From Rehmannia glutinosa (Eukaryota > Streptophyta > Magnoliopsida > Lamiales > Orobanchaceae): 64,000 nt of DNA. The DNA lies in contig CM071928.1 of assembly GCA_016081115.2 (NCBI GenBank), positions 59,279,950 to 59,343,949 of the forward strand, written 5' to 3'. Below the pieces are notes generated by a model. That model saw only the letters and a program-made list of their open reading frames with translations, was not told the origin of the DNA and did no database searches. A program made the translations under genes and the position numbers. This document shows, in pieces, positions 44,601 through 55,997 of the stretch (position 1 is the stretch's first letter; the number at the start of each line of letters is the position of its first letter).

Positions 44601-47600
44601 CGCAATGAAGGTGCCTTGCGTTTTCCCTTTTGCGTTTGAGTTTTTCTGTTCTTTTGATTTTATTGCATTTTGCAAGGTGAAGAAAAAGTAAGTTGCATAT
44701 TGTTTAACGGATAATTACATAAAAACCCCCTAAGGTTTGGGCTAATTACAAAAAAATCCAAACATATTTCAAAATTACAAAATACCCCCTTAGGTTTGGT
44801 TCCATCTTAAGTTTAAGTGGGTAATTGTAATATTTCTATAAACGTTTGGGGGATCTTTGTAATGTTTTTTGCTTATGAAGTGGAAAATGTAAGATGAATC
44901 AACCTCAAGTTTTTTTTTGCAATTTCCTAAAATCTGTGGATTTTTTTTAATTAGTCCGAACCTCAAGGTTTTTTTTTTTTTTTTTTAATTATCCCTTGCA
45001 TTAAAGATTTCAGAAGAGAAACCAAAATGTCAAGTGCTCATGCTTTTCATTATAGATGACCATATTAACCTCTAGTTATCTAAGTGTTAAATTGCCTTAC
45101 AGACCTGGCTGACGAGTCATCCTTAAAGCAAGTTCATTTTTGGGTTTTAGCTTTGATGACTGAAAGTTGTATGCTATAAATGCTTTAATGCAGAGAGAAT
45201 ATGAAGAGTTTAAAGTTCGAATAAATGGATTGGTTGCCATGGCTCAAAAGGTTCCTGAGGAGGGTTGGACCATGCAAGATGGAACTCCATGGCCTGGAAA
45301 TAATGTCAGGGATCATCCTGGAATGATCCAGGTTAGTGAGTAATTTACTTTGATGATAGGCTGCTCATTGACACATCAATTTTTATTGTAATAAACCTTC
45401 TTTTTATTCACAGGTCTTCCTAGGTCAAAATGGTGTTCGGGATATTGAAGGAAATGAGTTGCCTCGTCTTATATATGTTTCTCGTGAGAAGAGGCCAGGA
45501 TTTGAGCATCACAAAAAAGCTGGTGCTATGAATTCTTTGGTAAGTGACAATTTCCTCTACTTTCCTTTCTCTTCTTTTTTTCTTTTTGTGTTGTTTTTTA
45601 TAATTTTTTATATAGGTTCACAACAGATTCAGCTATCTGATCTATGATTATTGTTTTATGCAGATACGGGTGTCAGCTGTCATTTCAAACGCTCCTTACC
45701 TACTTAATGTCGATTGTGATCATTATATAAATAACAGCAAGGCTCTAAGGGAAGCTATGTGTTTCATGATGGACCCTCAAGCTGGAAAGAAGATATGCTA
45801 TGTGCAATTTCCTCAAAGATTCGATGGGATTGATCGGCATGATAGATATTCAAACCGCAACGTTGTCTTTTTTGATGTATGTAGAATTCATTCTGGAGTT
45901 AAATCACAAGTCATGAATGGTTTAGGTTTCTTTATCGGCTTTATTGATGATTTTGTAGAAGTCTAATAATATTTTAATTTCCTACAGATAAATATGAAAG
46001 GGCTTGATGGGATCCAAGGTCCAATTTATGTGGGAACTGGATGTGTCTTCAGGAGGCAAGCGCTGTATGGATATGATGCCCCCAAGAAGGCAAAACCCCC
46101 TGGAAAAACATGCAATTGTTGGCCAAAATGGTGTTGCTGCTGTTTTGGATCAAGAAAGAAGAACAGAAAGGGAAAATCAAAGGATAATAAGAAAAAGACT
46201 AAAAACAGAGAAACTTCGACACAGATTCATGCTCTTGAAAATATTGAGGAAGGGATCGAAGGTGAGTAAACAAATGTCAATGTAATATCAATACTGAACT
46301 TAAGATCTGAGTTAAGGAGCAAAATTTAAGATGTCAAAATTTTAATTAAAATATGAATGAAGACTTTATGATTACAATATTTGCTTCCATTATCCCTAAA
46401 GATTTTGCCCTCATGGAAGAGAGTGAAAAGTTATACTTGCATCAGTAATGCTGCTCTTAAAATTTCCATGGTTCAAATTCTTTAGCTTTTATCTTGAATT
46501 TGATACTTGGCATATGACTATTATGCCTTTTTCTTTTTTGCTGATGATGTGCTCAATTTTTTTGTGCTGGCAGGAATTGACAGTGAAAAAACATCCTTAA
46601 TGCCCCAGATAAAATTCGAAAAGAAATTTGGGCAATCACCAGTTTTCATTGCTTCAACACTTCTAGAAGATGGCGGTGTTCCACATGGAGCAACATCTGC
46701 TTCACTCTTGAAAGAAGCTATCCATGTCATTAGTTGTGGTTATGAAGATAAAACAGAATGGGGAAAAGAGGTTTGTAGTCCCTAACTAGAAAATTAGTTC
46801 TCGAGGTTCTTTGATTTACGCACCGGATCTAACAATTCGATATCACCAGGTTGGATGGATTTACGGTTCTGTTACTGAAGATATTTTAACTGGGTTTAAG
46901 ATGCATTGCCATGGCTGGCGATCAGTGTACTGCATACCCAAAAGAGCTGCATTCAAGGGATCGGCCCCAATCAATCTATCAGATCGTTTGCATCAGGTTC
47001 TTCGATGGGCCTTGGGATCAGTTGAGATTCTCCTAAGTAGGCACTGTCCCATTTGGTATGGATATGGATGTGGTCTGAAACCGCTGGAGAGATTTTCATA
47101 CATAAACTCAGTTGTCTATCCATTGACCTCGCTTCCCCTGATTATTTATTGCACCTTGCCTGCAGTTTGCCTCCTTACCGGGAAATTCATTGTCCCCGAG
47201 GTGAGCTCCAACCAAATTAAATTGTTCGAAATATTTTATTGTTATTTGTTTTCTAAATTTCCATGATCATGAAGTATACAGTTGGAAAAAGTAGTTTTTA
47301 GTGATTTCAATGCCAACTTCTGCTTCTGGTTTGACCAAAATAAAATATGTAAATGCACTTTTAGGACTTATTTTTAAACTTATTCAGCCTTTAGCTACTA
47401 ATTGCAAACACTGCCATTTTTTTTTTATTCTTTTGTACTACAATAAATCACTTCCTTTGAAAGCAGAAGTTTTTGCAAACACTCCCTAAGTGAGACTCGT
47501 TATCCACAAGATCTGTCTGGAATGTTCTATTCACTCTTTTAACTTCTGAGAGAAGAGGCACTTTGTTTCATTATTTCTTAAATTAATGTTCTAAGGATGC

Positions 47601-48359
47601 AATCAAACTTGTTAGCTACTTCATCTGGAATCTGACATAAAATGTGAATGGTGGGGTAATATTTTAAATGTAGATTCATTAAACCATTAAAGCACGTAAA
47701 AGTCGCAAAAATTATTAGGCTCTCGTTATTAGCTTACTCGCCATATTAGCTGACGTGTGTATTTTTATCATCCACAGATCAGCAACTATGCCAGTATAGT
47801 TTTCATGGGTCTCTTCATATCAATTGCTGTAACTAGTATCCTGGAGATGCAGTGGGGAGGAGTTGGAATCGACGACTGGTGGAGAAACGAGCAGTTTTGG
47901 GTGATCGGTGGTGCCTCATCCCACTTTTTCGCTCTACTTCAAGGTCTTCTAAAGGTTTTAGCCGGTGTCAACACAAACTTCACCGTCACTTCAAAAGCGG
48001 CCGATGATGGAGAGTTTTCAGAGCTTTACCTCTTTAAGTGGACGTCTTTGTTAGTCCCTCCCATGACTTTGTTGATCATTAACATCATCGGAGTCGCTGT
48101 CGGGATTTCGGATGCCATAAACAATGGGTACGAAACGTGGGGCCCGCTATTCGGCAAGCTGTTTTTTGCGTTTTGGGTGATTGTCCATTTGTACCCTTTT
48201 CTCAAGGGTTTCATGGGAAAACAGGACCGGCTCCCCACGATTATTGCGGTGTGGTCGATTCTTCTGGCTTCGATTTTCTCGTTGTTGTGGGTCCGCATAA
48301 ACCCGTTTTTGTCGAGAGACGGGATCGTGTTGGAAGTTTGCGGGTTGGATTGTGACTAG
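41633..48359 (+). CDS. CESA6-like: Cellulose synthase catalytic subunit, CESA6-like (14 exons)
   Basis: This is a plasma-membrane glycosyltransferase (GT2) that polymerises UDP-glucose into beta-1,4-glucan as part of the rosette complex. Exons: 41633-41713, 42111-42306, 42409-42620, 42708-42810, 42898-43078, 43913-44179, 44265-44610, 45194-45331, 45414-45539, 45664-45876, 45988-46261, 46574-46770, 46850-47200, 47778-48359. The sum is 3,267 nt, 1,088 residues; all introns are GT-AG and phases agree. The RING-type zinc finger has C39/C42, C58/C61, C66/C69 and C81/C84. Two N-terminal membrane segments lie near 282-330 and a C-terminal cluster after about 855. Catalytic motifs: SDDG (D400/D401), DCD (567-569), TED (787-789) and QVLRW (827-831). 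The start MDTNGRLVAGSHNRNEFVLI and the C-rich plant-variable region (NCWPKWCCCCFGSRKK) point to the CESA6/2/5/9 clade. No damage was seen; it appears functional. Confidence 0.96.
43407..43728. mobile_element. MITE in CESA intron 5
   Basis: The left end GGAGTGTTTGCAATCACT and the right end AAGTTTTTGCAAACACT are inverted around GTGTTTGCAA. The interior repeats the AAAAGTGATTTTCTGCTTTT and CTTCTGCTACAATAAATC blocks of the copies at 47,277 and 51,718. hAT-like by its termini; no duplication could be fixed. Confidence 0.7.
44709..44995. mobile_element. MITE-like inverted-repeat element in CESA intron 7
   Basis: GGATAATTACATAAAAACCC with CCTAAGGTTTGGGCTAATTAC at the left is matched in reverse complement by GGGATAATTAAAAAAA with AACCTTGAGGTTCGGACTAATT at the right. 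The right part has long T runs. No clear target duplication. It lies well away from both splice sites. Confidence 0.65.
47277..47487. mobile_element. MITE copy in CESA intron 13 (left end degraded)
   Basis: It shares CCAACTTCTGCTTCTGGTTT, CTACAATAAATCACTTCC and AAAGCAGAAGTTTTTGCAAA with the intron-5 MITE and ends ACACTCCCT. The left terminal repeat is not recognisable, so this is probably a truncated or older copy. Confidence 0.65.
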
Positions 48360-48793
48360 ACGATACGAAGGATTTAAAGTTTAGGTGGGCTTTGAAGTTT
48401 ATATGTAGAAAAAGTTGCTTCCGAAAGTGGAATACAGATTCAGCACTTAGCATAAAGCAACATGAAGGAGTTGGAAGAAGCTCTGGGTTGATGTTTGTAG
48501 ATAAAAAGCTGCGAATGTACGCGTTTTATAATGTTTTTGCAAAGTTTTTCATTTATTCTTTGGATAAGTTGTGTGCTCTGTGCTCCCAGAAGGACATATA
48601 AATTGGTGTCTTTATAATTTATATTCCCTTTATCAATAAGGGCCTCTTCAAGAGTTTTTCTGAACCTTCCGAAGGCTTTGAAGGTTCACTCTTGTGGTTA
48701 CTTTTGTCATTGGACTTGATTTCTGGTAATGGTGTCTTGTTTTCTTCTTTTGTAGTACCAATTGAGATCTTTATGCGACGTTACTGTAATAAA
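48360..48793 (+). other. CESA 3' UTR (inferred)
   Basis: After the TAG at 48,357 the sequence is AT-rich. AATAAA occurs at 48,788-48,793, and a looser ATCAATAAG lies at about 48,633. The true poly(A) site is not determined. Confidence 0.5.
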
Positions 48794-50204
48794 ACAGAGC
48801 AGATCATTATTATTCATTGAGTTTAATGTAAGGAAACAGATTCAGCACCATTTTCATTTGAAGTGTGTTTAAAATGCACCCGGTTCTGAATTGTTTATGT
48901 GGTCTAAATGTATTGAGTAGAGTAGAAGCGTATTTAAATTTATATGGAGCGTTAAAAAATATACTTGAGTTTGGTTTGATTTATTAATCGAATCGAGTTT
49001 TTGTGGTCGAGCTGAACATGTGGATTGAGCTCTTTGAATTTTGTAACATATTTTATTGTTCTTTTATAATTAAGTCGAGTTTGACTTATTATATTAAAGA
49101 ATCGAGCTTCAAAATTGATTGACCTCGAGTAGACTACCAAATAATTTCATAGAGTTTTTCAATTCTAATTGCTTTATATGATGTACTCGTGCCACCAATG
49201 AGTTTACCCACATTTGGTTGCATGTAACCGAATGATGTCAACTCCTAATGTCAACTCCTTTCAAAATTATGAATAACCCCTAAATCTTTGTTTCTGCACT
49301 TTTAAGCGCAAGCAATTGGTATCCGATTGAAACATATAAAACATAGATTCATCTTGCCTACTTGCAGACATCAAAAATGGAATTGCTGATCATTCATTTA
49401 GGATGTTTTTAAGACTTCACTAACCAGTCAACCACTTTTGAGTTCATAATGTTTGAAATAAACCTTAGATGAAGAGAAAGTCTTCCCTCTCTTACTAAAC
49501 CATGGGGAGCCCCGAGTAGTTTACCGAACAAATTGAGTTATCGTGACGATTCCTTTCTAAGTGGAAGATCGGAAATTCTCTTCATCACGAGACTGGTAGG
49601 ATATGCCCTAGACACCGGAGAAACCTCCATAAGGTAGGCTAAAAGAGCTAAGAAGGGGTCTTTCCTCCTAGCTAAAGCCATCAACACGTGTCTATTAATA
49701 TCTTTCAATAGAATATGTTTTTCGTAAATGTTGTAAGGATCCTCAAGGAAAATCATTGATTATAACAATATTAGTAGTTCCGTGTATATCCCAACTTCAA
49801 TAGCATCTTCAAAGGGATGATGTTTATTAGAAACCTGCAACCCGCAGTACATGATTCTGGTTACATGTATGTCTTCATGACTTCCGGTCATCAACAAGGG
49901 ACTATTGTGCAAACTTAGTCCTTAGCAACAAGTTTTCTTCTGATAATTATATAGAACATCATTGAGCTTTCGATGTGTCAAGTTATGGTTGTCTTTTATG
50001 AGATTCAATCCGATCCCATTAGCTCGTGGCATGCTTCCTTCATTTTAGACTGCTGGGGAGTGTTTGTTAAGTAAATACAAAGCTCATGAAAGTGTTTGTA
50101 ATAATTTAAGGAAATAGTTGGAATTTTGAAAAAAAATGGAGTTTTACTTTAGGGGTAGTTTCTATAATTTACCCTAAAATGAACGCTGTTAACTGCATTC
50201 AATG
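48794..50204. other. Unassigned DNA downstream of CESA
   Basis: A minus-strand frame at 49,538-49,756 (72 codons) has no motif I recognise. It lies on the same strand as the receptor-kinase pseudogene and could be further decayed host DNA. Nothing else is supported. Confidence 0.4.
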
Positions 50205-50760
50205 GCTAAGTACCTAGAGCAATGTATCCAATAGTTCCTCTAACCAGGCTTATAGAACTTTGTTTGATGCGTTGAAAAACTGTTAGTAGCTTTAGAAATG
50301 AATCTTGCTAATCCAAAATCTCCTACATGCCCAAACAACTCATCGTCAAGAACATTGCTCGGCTTGAGATCACAATGAATGATTGGTGTTACCAATGGCG
50401 TAGCCATGAATTATTACGGGTGGGCCGATACATGAAATTGGGTGGATCAAATAAAAAATTAAAAAATACACATAAATATTAACTAAATAAAATTTTTAAA
50501 AACTTTTACCTAGTAAAAAAAAAAAAAAGGGGGGGGAGGGGACACGGGTTGGCCCCCTACCTCCGCCATTGGGTGTTAGTTACACAACTCTGGTGATAAA
50601 GATAATAAACTGAACAAGCAATATCAATGGTGGTACCCAACATATAAATACCACAAATTTGTTGCATTGGAGAATGAAACAGGAATTGAGCCAGTAAACA
50701 GGTTTATACAACCTAGCCTAGCAAGCAACACCAATGCAACCGCCTCTCAGCCATTGTATC
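50205..50760 (-). pseudogene. LRR receptor-like kinase pseudogene
   Basis: On the minus strand a leucine-rich-repeat piece (FTGSIPVSFSNATNLWYLYV, about 50,650-50,720) passes directly into a kinase piece (TIDIACSVYYLYHQSCV). Then come IIHCDLKPSNVL (catalytic loop, HCD form, about 50,350-50,387), HVGDFGLARF (DFG at 50,312-50,320) and RGTIGYIA. The intervening repeats, membrane segment and N-lobe of the kinase are missing, and frames change. The MITE at 50,392-50,571 interrupts the sequence just before the catalytic loop. The family resembles EFR-type (subfamily XII) receptor kinases. LRR-like remnants may extend to about 50,870. Confidence 0.82.
50392..50571. mobile_element. MITE inserted in the receptor-kinase pseudogene
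   Basis: Ends CCAATGGCGTAGCCATGAAT and CTCCGCCATTG are inverted (CAATGGCG core). Flanks TTGGTGTTA (50,383-50,391) and TGGGTGTTA (50,570-50,578) match at 8 of 9 bases. The CAATGGCGGAGCC-type terminus is common in plant MITEs. An A-run followed by a G-run lies near its right end. Confidence 0.75.
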
Positions 50761-51401
50761 TCAACATCAATCCTAACGGTACAGGGCCAGCCCCTAAATG
50801 GTCTTCGCCTAAACAGAATGGTATTAAATGGGACAACAATATTGGAACTTAACCCTAACTTCGGGCTAAACGGGCTATTATCGGGCTATAAGTAAAAATT
50901 AAAAATCTTATATTTAAATCTGAAACTTTAAACGCGAACATATATAACATTAAGTTTAACATTTTAAGTTAAAATATTCATTACATTGCATTAACAAAAT
51001 TATAAAATTAGATTTACCATACCATTTAGAAATATAATTTGTGTTCTAAATAATCTAATCAAACTTCGTGATATTTTCTTATTTAGATAAAAAAGCTAAA
51101 TTAAGCAATATATAAATAAATAATAAAATAATTTTGTCGAGAAACATCACTTATTTGGTAAAGTTAAAGACTTAAGGAGGGAGATGTGAATTTGAAAATA
51201 TATTTACTAGAAATAAGTAATAAAAGTAGATATATAATATTAGAATTATATTTATTTTTTAAAATACAAAATGCCGTTTTGCCCAGTTAACCTTCAAACT
51301 AAATGGTTTGGGCCAAAAAAGTTCAAATTTAAATGAGCCAAAATAATTCAACCTTAACTGTTTTATTTATTTTTGGTTTAAATGGTCCAAATCCTCCAGG
51401 G

Positions 51402-52366
51402 TAGGGGTGATCACGGTTTGCGGTTTGGTTTTTTCAATATTTTCAAACCGAATTGCTAAGTGCGGTTCGCCACAAGGTTGATTTCAAGTCGCGTTTTTTA
51501 GAATAAAACAAACATGCGGTTTTCAATGGTTTTGGGCGGTTTCGGTCGGTTTTGCGGTTTTAACGCATACAATAAGTGAATATTATATAGAACAATCAAA
51601 ATGAGCAAAAACAACTTATCAATTCGATAATTAAAAAGTTAAGAATATGTTGTAATTGCCTAAATCAATATTATAACAACTTCAATAACATATAATAGTT
51701 GAATCTAATAGAAATATGGAGTTTTTGCAATCACTAAAAAAAGTATTTCTTATATTTTGGCCATAAAAATCATTTTTTAGTATTTTCAAGTACCAACTTT
51801 TGCTTCTCGTCTCCCGCTTCATTTAATCATAATCTAAAAGCTTAATCTAAAAGTATGGAGAGGGGTGCTTTAAATTTCCGTTTATGCTCCTAGTTTAATT
51901 TTTACAAATAAATAAGCACCTCTACAAAGTTTTCATCGAACAATAAATTGACTAATATGCTCTCTCGTAATTTGAATATTTCAATCTCCAATCTACATCC
52001 ATAACAAGAAATGAAGGCTTTGATGTTTAAACTATTGAGTAAATTGACTAATATACCTATAATACACAAGTGAAAATAATTAAATATGACAATACATAAT
52101 TATACACAAATATACTATAGATTTAGAGAAATGTAATGACATATATAGAAAATATAATAATATATATATATATATATATATGTAGTATTCTACTTGCGGT
52201 GCGGTCGGTGCGGTTTGAGACTTCAAATTGTAATTGCACCATCTTATGCGGTGCGGTTTAGACTAAAAATATTAATCGCGGTTTTTCCAATAATTAAGCA
52301 ATTGCGGTGTGGTGCGGTTTGGTTCGGTCGGTTTTTGCGGTTTTCGGTTTTTGTTGATCGACCCTA
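51402..52366. mobile_element. hAT-type non-autonomous element, 8-bp TSD
   Basis: It starts TAGGGGTGATCACGGTTTGC and ends TTGATCGACCCTA, inverted termini. A perfect 8-bp duplication CTCCAGGG flanks it (51,394-51,401 and 52,367-52,374). Both subterminal regions are crowded with GCGGTTTGGTT and GGTGCGGTTT words, as expected for transposase-binding sites of hAT elements. A (TA)n run lies at 52,159-52,181. No transposase frame. Confidence 0.93.
51718..51940. mobile_element. Third copy of the CESA-intron MITE, nested in the hAT-type element
   Basis: The left end GGAGTTTTTGCAATCACTAA and inner CATTTAATCATAATCTAAAAG and TTTACAAATAAATAAGCACC blocks match the copy at 43,407. The right end is lost or diverged. 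Confidence 0.65.
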
Positions 52367-52374
52367 CTCCAGGG

Positions 52375-53114
52375 ACTCCAAGCAACCCATTTTAAAATGT
52401 AACAAAATCTTTGTTAACGTTGTGTCATCATGCACTTTAGTTGTAAGTTATGGAAAGAAATGCATGTTATTCCTTTAATATTCCCGTATGCCACGAAACG
52501 AGAGAAAATTTCATTTTAAGTCCCATAGATTTGGTCTATTGTAATTTTAGTTCTATACTTTGCAAAAATAATCTTATAGTTTTTTTAAGCATTGATAATC
52601 CCATAGATACAAAAATTGCAACTTTAGTCCCATAGCCATCTAAAAATTAATCGGAGATTACATGTGAGGCGCACATGAACGCTAGTGATAGGTTTTGACA
52701 TGGAGAAAATTGCACGAATAGTCCAACAGATTGCCAATTGCAATTTTAGTCCCGCCTTTGCATAATGGTCCCATAGGAACTAGCTTTTTGCAAAAATAGT
52801 CCCACCATCACATTCAATTACCAATACATATGAATCTATGGTATGTATGGCTTAGTTTGCAAACCAAATAAAGAGCATAATATTATACAATAATGACCTA
52901 ACTAGATAATGAAATGGGCATAATCTATAAAATACAATGCAAGAAAGCTAATTAATAAGGTTAAAATATCATCTTGGTTATATTATATACTTTCATTCTC
53001 TTTAAACTAAACGTTTAAATGCGTATTGTAATTATTCATATAATATTTGGCAAATACTTCATTTAATATATTTTATAATCTTTAAATTAATCAAAAATTA
53101 CCAAAAGTCATTTA
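52375..53114. other. Intergenic, repeat-like DNA
   Basis: From 52,500 to 52,830 the phrase TTTTAGTCCCATAG or its variants recurs several times (for example TTTAAGTCCCATAGATTTGG and AACTTTAGTCCCATAGCC), suggesting a degenerate MITE. No inverted ends were found. No gene. Confidence 0.45.
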
Positions 53115-53385
53115 TGTTGGAAAATTGAATGGAAATTTTGCATTTGGCATAATTTCTTGGACCCATTAAACTCCAATGGTACGTGTTTAATTTTGTAACA
53201 CCTAAAACTCCCAACTTATGGAGTAGTAGGAGAGTGATAACACTTGAAACTCCCAAGTCATGGAGGAGTAGGAAGTGAATGCCCTAAGTCATGGGGTTGT
53301 GGGGAGTTAATGTGGCTTGATCTTGAAGCCTATTAAAAGGAGGTCCATGTTTTTCACAATCAACACCAAAAAAACTCATACACTT

Positions 53386-55022
53386 TGATCGCGAAAATCT
53401 TACCGCAAGCGTACGGTGTCAAGTTTTAGTATAGGTTTTGAAAGTAGGGTTATCGTCTCCACAGGGATTGTTATCAAATTTTATACTAAGTATTATAATT
53501 AAAATAGCTTAATTCTATCTAGAAATTGAAAAGAGATGGATGTTTATTAAACTAAAAAGAAAACTAAAATTAAGCTAACAAATGGTTCAGACAATTAATC
53601 AAACACTTGAGAAATGAATTCTAGAGGGTTGATTTCACCTAGTTATCCCCTATGTTTTCAATCCAGTTTATTAATCACAAGTTATCAATCTATAAGCCAA
53701 TATTCCTACTGTTTATCACTTCCTCTCTCGAGTTCCAAGTGATTCTAGGTTCCAATTTCTGATTTCGATATCTCTATAAAAATCATAAATTAAACCCTAA
53801 TCCGCTCAATGAATATTCTATCACAGGCTTCAAAATATTCATAAACCTCTCGATTCTATGAAACCCTAGGTTGTGCTATTCTATGGCCAGCGTTCAATTA
53901 CCTCTCTCGAGTGTCAAATCAAATACACCAAACAATCTAAATTATTGATCGATAACCCGATGCAATCAAATCAAATAGCACAAATAGATTAAATAATATG
54001 CGAATTTCATAAACCGAAATCAAAACATTGGTTCAAACGTAAGTTACATCAATCCCCTAGAAATATGGGTTTAGCTCATATTGATGTACAAAAACTCATG
54101 AAGAAATAATTATACATCTCAAAAATTGACAAAGAAAAGCAAAGAAAGAATTGAGAAGAAAAGAGAAGGAATTCTCTCTGTGTCCAGATGAGAAGTGCCT
54201 CCAATTGCCGTCCCGAACCCTTGCTTCATGTCTCTTGCCTTACGTTGTGCTCAAAATAATATCCGCCACCTTGTTTGTACGTCACTTCTTATATTTATAG
54301 GCTCGAAACCCTCGAAATTGCGTCAAAAGGCCCAAACAATTTCACGGCCCATGTTCGATCCGGACCGCATGTGGCTACGCAGCTCTTGAAACGGGCACTA
54401 TAGCGCGCTAGAGATCACCAACTCTCTTTGCCTTGTCGCACTGCGCCCTTGAATGGGCGCTGCTGCAGCAACCGCATCGCTCCTCCTTGCACGCCGGCGA
54501 TGCCTGCTGCCGCCAATCACCGCCCTTCGCTGCTGGGCTCATTGCTGCACGCTTGTCGGTCGTCGCGTGCTGCAGCCGAGACGGAAGCGCTGCGCCCTAC
54601 CGCTACTCCTTACGCCGAACGCATCTTGTTGCTCGTTGTGGCACGCCGGCGCTTCTGACCACTTCTTCCTAGCGGCAGTCGCGCTAAAACCCCTTCTTTG
54701 CATGTATGTCGGGCGCTGCAGCGCCCCGCCAACGTCACGCCCGCTGTACTCTTTTATACCCCCACGCTGCGGCGCAGGGGTTTTGGCGCTGCGGCGCTCG
54801 TTCTCGCACGATTTTTTCCATTTTTCTGCTTCTAAAATGCGATCTTCACCTCTCAAACACGTTTTTAATCATTTTTAACCAATTTCGGCTATCAAGATCA
54901 GCCTCGATTCTTGAACGACCACTAATGACACAAACTCGACTCAAACGACACTAAAATACTCGAAAACAACGCAAAATCCTAGTCTAGAATATTCAATACG
55001 TTGATATAAAACCAACTTAACA
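53386..55022 (-). mobile_element. Solo LTR (1.64 kb), TSD CACTT
   Basis: TG...CA ends (TGATCGCGAAAATC to CCAACTTAACA) are flanked by perfect CACTT duplications (53,381-53,385 and 55,023-55,027). A CTATAAATATAAG box on the minus strand (about 54,286-54,300) suggests minus orientation. A strikingly GC-rich block (54,380-54,830) full of GCTGCGGCGC-type words lies upstream of that TATA box on the minus strand, that is in U3. No internal retroelement sequence, so either a recombinational solo LTR or a very short element. Confidence 0.85.
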
Positions 55023-55997
55023 CACTTGCATAAACAAATTTTCTGCATATTGCTCTTGTGTTCCCTTGGCTTCCCGTTGTATTTTGGTGATATTATCCAG
55101 CATAATCTTCGATTCACGGTATAAGGTAATCCGATTTTTCCGTCTTATCCTAGAAAACAGACGTCCAGAATAGGGGACGAATCTGTTTTTAGGATAGTGT
55201 GTTCAACACACGATTCGGGCCAATTTTTATTGTGCTTATGTAATTTCGTTTATTACAAATTTCTGTTGATGCTCTGTAATTTGTAATTCCATTTTCTATT
55301 GTATAATACAAACTGTACTAGAAATATACTTCTTATTTTTCTAACAAATTTAAAACAGAACCATCTAGTACAGTTTATAATGGAATCTGCAATTTTCTGC
55401 TAAGTCTGACTTTATCATGAAAATTTGGATAATTGAATTAAGTTAATGGTTAATTTCTTCTTATTCAATATATCGTTAAACCATTATCTGCTATATACTC
55501 TTAATATTTTGTTAAGGTTACCTTTTCATTAGCATTGTTCAGTATAAGGTATTTTCTGCAATTTTTAATTGTGTATAGTTTGGCATATACTGGATGAACT
55601 TTCTTTATGCATACATGATTAGCCATGTAGAAAGGAATTAGATTCTGTTAAACTTTGTTGACATTCAGATTTGTCAATTTTATTCTCAGTCCCAATGATT
55701 TTGTTGATTATCTAATATATCAATCATGACAGTGAATAATTTTGAGGTTTGATAACATTTTTTAAATTGTCTCACCAATTTCGTGGATTGGGTGATTGAT
55801 CGATTTATATTGATCAAAGTTGTTCGATTAATTATTTTGGACTAATAAGATTAATATCCCGTTCATATTTGGAATGGAAGGAAACTGAAAAGTTGGACGT
55901 TACAATAAAGCTTGAACAAATTTTATATATTTTTGTTCTTATCGGTTTTGTTCCGATAGATTGAAGTGCTAAACTTATTTTGTTATTTGTTTCAGAA

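Noticed and set aside
49538..49756. 72-codon minus frame as part of the receptor-kinase pseudogene
   Set aside because: It does not match the expected C-terminal kinase sequence in any frame, so it is left unassigned.
54433..54878. Overlapping GC-rich frames up to 141 codons
   Set aside because: All frames are open in this GC-rich block. It lies inside a solo LTR and shows no motif.
53386..55022. First read as unrelated intergenic DNA upstream of the copia gag
   Set aside because: Exact CACTT flanks, TG...CA ends and interruption of the copia LTR show it is an inserted LTR.
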